From Diploptera punctata (Eukaryota > Arthropoda > Insecta > Blattodea > Blaberidae): a DNA stretch of 64,000 nt. The stretch is from positions 57,175 to 121,174 of the forward strand of contig JASPKZ010009944.1 of the NCBI GenBank assembly GCA_030220185.1. The letters run 5' to 3'. How positions within the stretch are numbered: position 1 is the first letter of the stretch; every line of letters begins with the position of its first letter. Position numbers and translations under genes: made by a program. Below the pieces are notes generated by a model. The model was given only the letters and a program-made list of their open reading frames with translations. It was not told where the DNA came from and searched no databases. This document shows, piece after piece, positions 56,400 to 64,000 of the stretch.

Positions 56400-57920
56400 A
56401 ATTTACTTGAACTATTATAGGAAATATAATTTTAAATTTAAAATAAATTCTGTCCACCTCACCTCGTATCCCGCCTTCTAATTATACCAGTTTCAACACC
56501 TAGGTGGTTTCATCATCAGTAATTTTACAACCAATGTTCTGTCCTTATGGAAGAGTTGGATGTAGACAAGCCACATGGCCCAATACTTGCATGGATGATC
56601 ATGATGTTCTGTCCTCCAGGACTGTTTCTTACTCCAACTGTTGCTCGACCAATGAATCTTCCAATCAAATCAACTTCTCCGGGAATTTCAAAGTTCATTA
56701 AATTTTATTTCTTGTTTTTTTGAATGTGGATTTTTTTCTTAAACCGTGAATTCATTTTGTTATTCTCTTTGTATTATTAAACTAGCCTAACAAATAGAAA
56801 AACTTAAATAAGTTGTTTTCTTTTTGACCAGTTAGTAACTTTCCAGTGTCTTTCCTTGGCTGTAGAGTCCCATTTGCACAAAAAACACAGAAATTTCATG
56901 TACCCTCCTTATTAACCCTATAATATAAAATACCACTTTGAAATTCATCGGAGAACATTTTTTTGAAAATTCAACTCATAAATTTTGTGTTTTTTGTGGA
57001 ACCGCGGTTTCAAACTTAATCACATCCATCTTCAGCCACAACTCCGACTGATCAATTTTAATTTAATTAAATTTAATTTCATATAAAATACCACATACCT
57101 GAAGGTCACAGTACATGTACCACTTATGTTTGTTATATTTTATTTTTTTTAGAATAGTATGCATGTTTGTATATGTATACTGAATTAACTACTGGAACTA
57201 AAGCTAATTCATTCCCATTATGCAGAACAACCCCCTTTAAACTTCTTTTGCTACAATTAATAAATATACGCCAATGTGCCGGTTCATAAACTGTTCCCAG
57301 GCAACCATTCAAGCCAGAGATTATAACAACAGTACACTACTTCCCCCATTATGAATACTTTTTAAATTCTTCTTCACGATATCTTTACCAATAAATGGTT
57401 TGTACCAGGAAGTAAAATATTATCTTCTTTAAATCTTGAACCTAAAAGTTTCACTTTTCTCTCTCTTGTATGACCCCAAATCGCATACCAAATAGTTTTA
57501 ATTTGATTAATTGATAGGACGCGGGATTGTAGGGACAAATTGAAATCATGTTGTGTGCTGGAGGTGGAAGCAGTGCTGGTACTACTTCTTGTTGTATTGG
57601 AATTGTAATATTTGGCTCATGTGCTGGCGGCTTATTGTTTCTGCAGTTTTTGCTGGAGTTTAATGTAATCAGGAGAGACTCATAGAATGAACCTTCTCTC
57701 AGTTAAACACAATGACAAACTAGTATGAGTAAATTTAGTGATTATATTTTAAAATTGTATTATATTTTAGGTGTTTACATATTTTAATACAGCACATATA
57801 TATACAGCATACAAGTGGTGGACCGCACGCTCTCATTTTTTGTGTTAAAAATAGAATTGTGCAAAAATCTGTATTTGACATGCAAAAACTAGTAAATGTT
57901 CCATTATCAGGGTATTGGAG
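56400..57920. other. Intron with PLE tail debris
   Basis: 56450-56710 is a minus PLE tail (CACCTCACCTCGTATCCCGC, CCAACTGTTGCTCGACCAAT). 56935-57060 is another (ACTCATAAATTTTGTG, CAAACTTAATCACATCCATC). 57060-57910: nothing recognised. Confidence 0.45.
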
Positions 57921-57923
57921 TTA

Positions 57924-58765
57924 TTCAAGGTTAAAATTGGGAAACACATTATGAGGTTCTTAATTAATAAATTAATGAGTCATTTTAACATCTTACCTCA
58001 TACTTCATGTTTTTCAAACAACGGTAACTATAGTTTTCAAATGATCTTGTCATTCATTTTCAACCGCCATTATGACTAACCGGATAATTCGTTGGAATCT
58101 CCCTTATAACGTTGCCATCTGGTGTTGATTTGACGAACTTCAAGATATCGTTGCCATCTGGTGTTGATTCGATGAACTTCGAGATGAGGTCACGTTCATC
58201 CGGAATGTCGAAATTCATAGATTAAAATTTGTTCTTCTGTATAAATATTTTCTCCCAAAACTGTCAAATCCAAAGGTTTTTTCCAAATGTTTTAGAAGTT
58301 TAGCTTCTTTTTCAATTCTATGAACCTTCCAACAAACTATGTGCTGCCAATAAGACTGATTTTTCAATTTCACCATTTTAGTATTTCTAAAGTGTTCCTT
58401 TGTGCTATTGCAGCACATAGTTTGTTGGAAGGTCATAGAATTGAAAAAGAAGCTAAACTTCTAAAACATTTGGAAAAACCTTTGGATGATTTGACAGTTT
58501 GGAAGAAAATATTTATACAGAAGAACAAATTTAAATCTATGAATTTCGACATTCCGGATGAACGTGACCTCATCTCGAAGTTCACCGAATCAACACCAGA
58601 TGGCAACGATATCTTGAAGTTTGTCAAATCAACACCAGATGGCAACGTTATAGAGGGAGATTCCAACGAATATCCGGTAGTCATAATGGCGGTTGAAAAT
58701 GAATGACAAGATCATTTGAAAACTATAGTTACCGTGTTTGAAAAACATGAAGTATGAGGTAAGAT
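57924..58765. mobile_element. Hairpin PLE insertion, long arms
   Basis: Arms about 57990-58347 and 58408-58765. The right arm encodes AIAAHSLLEGHRIEKEAKLL, NFDIPDERDLISKF, NEYPVVIMAVENE. Both arms contain the same ~45-bp tandem duplication (two copies of GCCATCTGGTGTTGATT or its complement). A 12-bp direct repeat GTATTGGAGTTA at 57912-57923 and 58766-58777. Confidence 0.88.
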
Positions 58766-58982
58766 GTATTGGAGTTAACTTATTTGCATTATAATGTCTC
58801 ATGCTGCAAAATATTTGTAGGACTCTTTGGGCAACAAGATTATGCTATAAGGAAAATTAAATGGTATGTGATAGGAAGTTTCTGGCTTTGAATTTGATTT
58901 CAGCTAAAAATACCACAAAAACATTCAAACTTCGGAGACAACAATTTGATCGCAGACTAGTGTTATCTTTTTACATGTTCAG

Positions 58983-59111
58983 GTTCAGCACCTACACTTC
59001 ACATCGTGGCCTGATCATGGAGTACCTCTGTACCCCGCAGTCACTTGCTTCATTTCTCAAGAAACTGCTGGCCACGTTTCCAGGTTCAGGACCAATCACA
59101 GTACATTGCAG
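58983..59111 (+). CDS. RPTP exon 10: WPD loop and catalytic Cys, with one-base insertion
   Basis: Acceptor ATGTTCAG. The first frame reads VQHLHFTSWPDHGVPLYP, containing the WPD loop whose Asp is the general acid. QSLASFLKKLLATFPGSGPI and TVHC then follow in another frame, ending in AG before GTAACC. The length is 129 where 128 would keep phase. The likely fault is the four-C run in TACCCCGCAG (59031-59040), where three Cs restore YPQS. The final Cys is the nucleophile; the AG left over would complete Ser of HCSAGxGRTG in an exon beyond 64000. Confidence 0.85.
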
Positions 59112-59398
59112 GTAACCTATACACTGTTACAGCTGACATTGTTTCTTTGTTCCAAATTTCCATTTCATTCTATTTAAATGAGTTATTCTTGTCCTCTAAT
59201 GGTTTCCTGGATATTATTTTTCCAACTGTGTTAATGTCATCCCTAGTGGTACCTGTGTTACCCATCCTAAATGTGTGTCTATACCACATTAATTGTTGGT
59301 TCTGTATTTCATTGATGATTTCTGTATTTCCTACCAGAGCTTATCTTATACCTCTTCCAAGCGAAGTTCCAGTTGTGATGTAAACAAACCAGATGTAT

Positions 59399-59921
59399 AT
59401 TTAAATTAATATTGGGAAGTAAACATTATGAGGTTATATAATTAATAGTGAGTGTAGAACATATTTTTAACGACTCACCTCATATGATTTCAAATTTCTT
59501 TGATACCGGCGGTTTCAGACAATACCTTGTCCCTTTTCAGTCATGGCTTCCACTGATGAAATTCTGTGGTTGTTGATTTCTCTAAGGACATCATCTCTTG
59601 TGCTGCCATCTTTCGTTGGAATTATAAACTTTGTAATTACATTTTTATCCACTGGAATATTGATTTTCATAGATCGATATTTATTCTCCTGATCTATGAA
59701 TTTCGATATTCCGGTGGATAAAAATTTAATTACAAAGTTTATAATTCCAACGAAAGATGGCAGCACAAGAGGTGATGTCCTTAGAGAAATCAACAACCAC
59801 AGAATTTCATCAGTGGAAGCCATGACTGAAGAGGAACAGATATTGTCTGAAACCGCCGGTATCAAAGAAATTTGAAATCATATGAGGTGAGTCGTTAAAA
59901 ATATATTCTACACTTACTATT
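59399..59921. mobile_element. Hairpin PLE insertion, exemplar
   Basis: Arms 59442-59675 and 59691-59924 around a 15-base loop. A 13-bp direct repeat AAACCAGATGTAT at 59386-59398 and 59922-59934; the unoccupied sequence is seen at about 39660-39680. Left-end extension GGGAAGTAAACATTATGAGG. Plus hammerhead-like core CTGAAGA at 59826-59832, GAAA 59849-59852, near-palindrome to 59860. Confidence 0.9.
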
Positions 59922-59939
59922 AAACCAGATGTATGACTG

Positions 59940-60900
59940 GATTTCATTGATTGAATAATGTTTTTCTTCCAAATCTACTTCCTAGGGTTACCCCGTCTGC
60001 CCTAAGCCATGGGGTCTTTCTCCTTGTTACCCAGATATGGGCCTCCATATTTATCCCCTGGTGAAAAGGTGCTTCTAACTCCCTTCAAACCTCATTGGTA
60101 GTTTGTAGCTTCCATCTTGCTTGAAGGCCATTAAAGTCTTCGCACGTACATGGGAATCACTGGGTCGTCAGCAGAACTTAGTCATCATATATGATGTCCC
60201 CCCCCAATGCCTGCCGAGAATTATCCATGTATACACAGGTATGACATATATGGCTGCTCTGCATATCATGGACCTGGTTAGTAGCCTTGTATTCTTGGAC
60301 CAACGGATCTGTACCCCACTAAGAAATGCGAACTAAACACTAACTTCCGTTCTCTGCCTCGGTAAATCATTTCCCTCCCTGCATTCTTGCCTGTCTCTAT
60401 TTTCCATCTCTCTCTTTCTCCCCTCCCATTACTCACAGTTTTGAGCTTTCTTGCGGGATATTATTTGCACTCACAGTCCAATGTTGTGCAACTCAGTATC
60501 AGTATGTTATGTTATATAGTATGTAAATTGTAAATTATTATCATTAGCTTAATTCCATAAGCAAAAATTAGAATTTCTGTTATAGTATCAGTATGTTATA
60601 TAATATGCAATAAAATCGTAGCTTGTAGTAATTTCGCCATAGCCGATCCCTAGCCCGGATGAGAAAGAAAGAGGGTACATGACTGTGTGTTCATTCCTAA
60701 AATTTTATAATTTTGTTAGGACTTCCAAGATTACATTCCAAATCTAACCAAATAAGACAATGAGGTGAAGGAGAATGTTTATGACAAAACATCTTTAAAA
60801 ACAACATATGTTAGATTCCCTTCATGTAATTTCCATTTGACTAACAAATATCCACTATTATAATTATATCCATTAATCGTATGAAATTCAATCAGGTCAT
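59940..60900. other. Intron sequence, repeat-like
   Basis: GC-richer blocks (59985-60460) followed by AT-rich sequence with repeated ATCAGTATGTTATRT. Possibly a LINE 3' UTR; unassigned. Confidence 0.35.
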
Positions 60901-60904
60901 TAGA

Positions 60905-62700
60905 CCTATTATATTTGAAGATAAAAATTTTCACCTAGACCGAGACTCGAACCCGGGGACCGTTGGCTTTCCGGGCCAAAGTGCTCTTACCAACTGAGCT
61001 ACGACCGAGGCGAGTTACGATCTAGACGCAAATTTTTCTCTGTATATACATTGTAATTCCCTATTGCCAAATGCTTTTGAAACCATTGCTTCTATCTTTG
61101 CAAATGGCGGCTTCTTAGTTAATAAGACCATTTATTGGGAATTAACATTACTTTATAAAGCTAGTAAGGCTTCTTAATGATGTTTTTATATTCATTTAAA
61201 CATTTCTCAATGAAGATAAATTAAATTTGAAGAGAAAAATTTTCGCCTAGACCGGGACTCGAACCCAGGACCCTTGGCTTTCCGGGCCAAGTGCTCTACC
61301 AACTGAGCTACCGAGGCGAGTTACGATCTAGATGCAAATTTTCTCTTATATACGTTGTAATTCCCTATCGCCAAATGCTTTTTGAAACCATTGTTTCTAT
61401 CTTTGCAAATGGCGGCTTCTTAGTTAAGAAGACATTTATTGGGAATTTAACATTACTTTATAAAGCTAGTAAGGCTCCTAATGATGTTTTATTATTCATT
61501 TAACATTTCTCAATGAAAGATAAATTATATTTGAAGAGAAAAATTTTCGCCTAGACCGGGACTCGAACCCGGGACCCTTGGCTTTCCGGGCCAGTGCTCT
61601 ACCAAATGAGCTACCAAGGCGAGTTACGATCTAGATGCAAATTTTTTTCTTATGTACGTTGTAATTCCCTATCGCCAAATGCTTTTGAAACCATTGCTTC
61701 TATCTTTGCAAATGGCGGCTTCTTAGTTAAGAAGACATTTATTGGGAATTTAACATTACTTTATAAAGCTAGTAAGGCTTCTAATGATGTTTTTATTATT
61801 CATTTAACGTTTCTCAATGAAAGATAAATTATATTTGAAGAGAAAAACATATATAAGAGAAAAATTTGCGTTCTAGATCGTTAAACTTGCCTCGGTAGCT
61901 CAGTTTGGTAGAGCCACTTGGCCCAGGAAAGTCCAAGGGCTTCCCGGGGTTTCGAAGTCACCGGTCGAGAGCGAAAATTTTTCTCTCCAAATATTAATTA
62001 TCTTTCAGTGAGAAATGTTTAAAATGAATAATAAACACATCATTAGAAGCCTTACTAGCTTATTAAAAGAATGTTAAATTCCCAATATAAAATTGTCTCT
62101 TAACTAAGAAGCCGAATTTGCAAAGATAGAAAAGCAATGGTTTCAAAAAGCATCTGGTGATAGGGAATAAAAGTATATATAAGAGAAAAATTTGCGTCTA
62201 GGATCGTAACTCGCCTCTGGCAAGCTCAGGTTGGTACAGAGCACTTTGGCAAGGAGAAAAAGACACGGGTCCCAGGGTTCGAGTCACCGGTCTAGCTGAA
62301 AAAAGTTTTTCTTCAAATATAATTTAATCTTTCATTGAGAAATGTAATTTAAATGAATAATAAAAAAAACACTTCAGAGAAGTCCTTACTAGCTTTATAA
62401 AGTAATGTAAAAGTCCCAATAAACTGTCTTCTTAATAGACGAGAAAGCCGCCATTTGCCAAAGATAGAAGCAATGGTTTTCAAAGCATTTGGCGATTTAG
62501 GGAATTACAACGTATTATAAGGAGAAAAATTTTCGGTCTAGATCGTAACTCGCCTCAGTAGCTCAGTTGGTTAGAAGCACTTGGCCCGGAAAGACAAGGG
62601 TCCCGTGTTCGAGTTCCCGGGCTAGGCGAAAATTTTTGTCTTCAAATAGAATTTAGCTTCAGTGAGAAATGTTTAAATGAATACATAAAAACATCATAAG
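60905..62700. repeat. Inverted array of family-4 tRNA-SINE units
   Basis: Three ~305-bp units on the minus strand (from 60917, 61230, 61533) and three on the plus (from about 61853, 62160, 62520), meeting near 61850. Each unit has a tRNA-like part with box A TAGCTCAGTTGGTAGAG and box B GGTTCGAGTCCCGG, bounded by AAGAGAAAAATTT and AAATTTTTCTCTT. Left units are clean; right units carry many one- and two-base indels. Confidence 0.85.
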
Positions 62701-62719
62701 GTATAATTAACCTAACATT

Positions 62720-63160
62720 ATTCAATATTCAAGAGCCTGACACCGGGGAAGTTTGGGCAACGTCCCTACTCGATCAGTTACAGTGGCTTCTATTTACAGT
62801 AGTGGGAGGGGAGCGTGGTGGAATGGGTGTGAGAACTGACGTGTACTTTTTAAAGAACGATGCCAGCACTACAGGGGCACAGATCCGTTGGTCCGAGTAT
62901 ATGATGCCAAAGCTAGAGGCATTAGAGAACAATTTCAAATATATGAATTAGCAAATAAATTAACAGACAACAAATTAGAATGGTTTCAACATATAAATAG
63001 AATGGAAACATCTCGTCTATAAAAAAACAGTCTTTACATATATTCCAAGAGGTAAATGTTCCATTGGACGCCCCATGACCTGACGGAAGGATATACTTTG
63101 AGTCGGCACAAGCTTACAGCCCTAACTTCAAGTCAAAGAATAATAATAATAATAATAATA
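62720..63160 (+). mobile_element. LINE tail and unassigned block
   Basis: 62720-62890 GC-richer, unassigned. 62895-63120 is a LINE C-terminus (RGIREQFQIYELANKLTDNK, EWFQHINRME) with stops, then an AAT run (63139-63165). Confidence 0.6.
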
Positions 63161-63274
63161 ACAATGTTTTAACCTTAATCATGTAAGAAAATTGTAGTTC
63201 GCTCTCACTAGAAATAAAGGAAATCAAAATACGTATTATCTAACGTAAGTTAGATATCTGAATTTTTAAAATAT

Positions 63275-63440
63275 ATAATTACAATTTTGACGGAGAGAAG
63301 AACAAGAGGAAGACCAGCAATGAGATGGATAGAGAGTGAACGCACATCCAATACGTCTTCATCCGAGGAGTGATTTTGGAAATAAACAGGATGAAAATCC
63401 TACCAATTAAGTTTAATAATAAGAAGAAGAAGAAGAATTA
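63275..63440 (+). mobile_element. LINE tail
   Basis: GRRTRGRPAMRWIESERTSN then an AAG run; the same C-terminus as 29455-29880. Confidence 0.65.
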
Positions 63441-63479
63441 CAAATTTAATACATTAAATAAACATGTTATATTCTTATG

Positions 63480-63980
63480 CATGTGCAATGCAGAATACAT
63501 TGGGATTTACATTGTTTCAAAATGGCAGCTCTCTGTAGAATTTCTTAAAACGATAAAAATGAAACCATTTGAAAATCGGAGAGAAAAAAAATTAATAGTG
63601 AGTGGAGAAACATATTTAATCGACTCACCTCATACATTTTCAAACTTCTTGTGATACCGATGGGTTCAGACAAAATCATGTCCTTCTTCAGAAAGAGCCA
63701 TGACTCACTATTAATGATATAACCTCATAATGTTTACTTCCCAATATTAATTGAAATAGAAACAAATTATTTTGAATGTTTTCAAATTTTTAGTGAAAAA
63801 TATCCTACATTAGCCATTGAGCATGGTGGTGAAAAAACAGCAGAATTTACAGGTGAGTCAGCTAGAGCATACATTCTGCCTCATAATGAATTTGTAAAGA
63901 AAGTATTTATCTACATTATGGAAAAAAGCAAAAAAGTCTGATTAGGTAAGCCCATATATAATGTTTCGTCATTAAGAAAT
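63480..63980 (+). mobile_element. Transposase-N-terminus-like repeat (copy 3), split by a PLE tail
   Basis: 63480-63592 and 63757-63980 match 15650-15960; between them, 63593-63756 is a PLE end with inverted TTAATAGTGAGT...ACTCACTATTAA and the terminus AACCTCATAATGTTTACTTC. Confidence 0.65.
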
Positions 63981-64000
63981 AAAGACATATAAGTTCTTTA

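Larger units (their letters stand above)
2910..59111 (+). other. Receptor-type protein tyrosine phosphatase gene, partial (10 exons)
   Basis: Ten plus-strand exons joined in phase encode part of a transmembrane tyrosine phosphatase: fibronectin-III-like ectodomain, one membrane span, a basic stop-transfer, a juxtamembrane stretch, then the first PTP domain through KNRYGN, DYINANYIN, DFWRMIW, KCEKYWPE and WPDHGVP to VHC. The family removes phosphate from phosphotyrosine using a Cys-x5-Arg loop and the WPD aspartate. Every donor is GT, every acceptor AG, and codon phases chain across all nine introns. Introns run from 1.3 to 13 kb and are filled with transposons. Upstream FN3 exons and the exon completing the Cys-x5-Arg loop are outside the window or were not recognised. 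Which insect RPTP orthologue this is cannot be decided by eye, so no symbol is given. Two exons carry one-base indels. Confidence 0.88.

Noticed and set aside
61217..61330. Cluster of tRNA genes
   Set aside because: Boxes A and B are present, but units are SINE bodies with ~305-bp period, no proper anticodon loop (position 33 is not T) and matching dispersed copies.
59112..64000. Exon completing the HCSAGxGRTG loop
   Set aside because: Searched on the plus strand by eye; no matching segment with an acceptor was found.

Overview
This window is a piece of a large, AT-rich insect genome (long introns, GT/AG splice sites, and LINE, Penelope, SINE and DNA-transposon families of the kind seen in big orthopteroid or blattodean genomes; the exact order is a guess). 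It holds one recognisable host gene and a dense layer of transposable elements inside its introns.

Host gene: ten plus-strand exons (2910-59111) of a receptor-type protein tyrosine phosphatase. Exons 1-3 encode fibronectin-III-like ectodomain and the single membrane span. Exon 4 is the cytoplasmic juxtamembrane piece. Exons 5-10 encode the first PTP domain up to the catalytic cysteine (VHC), and the codon after it is split by the exon 10 donor. Earlier exons and the rest of the CX5R loop are not in the window. Splice phases chain without exception, but two PTP exons each carry a one-base indel (50860-50993, -1; 58983-59111, +1).

Transposable elements, roughly left to right: inverted (hairpin) Penelope-like element (PLE) insertions throughout (774, 23681, 25589, 33782, 36230, 57924, 59399, and partial ones elsewhere); a larger GIY-YIG PLE at 3521-5400; the 5' part of a minus-strand LTR element (about 5760-8200); two degraded intronless ORF families of uncertain class (8654-10486 minus, 18400-20160 plus); a 5'-truncated LINE at 11711-13018; four PIF/Harbinger-like non-autonomous copies with 3-bp target duplications; a rearranged mariner (28540-29443); two pogo-like deletion derivatives; a piggyBac remnant with TTAA ends (46224-47531); a head-to-head PLE cluster (52690-55830); about fourteen 3' fragments of one LINE family (here LINE-A); and four tRNA-derived SINE families.

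Most notable: (1) PLE insertions built as inverted 3'-end repeats, each flanked by an 11-14 bp direct repeat, so the palindrome was inserted as a unit; (2) hammerhead-ribozyme-like cores in these PLEs, several followed by a short palindrome of differing sequence where helix III would be, consistent with dimeric hammerheads; (3) a tRNA-SINE array (60905-62700) whose right half is an indel-ridden inverted copy of the left, which looks like an uncorrected long-read fold-back.
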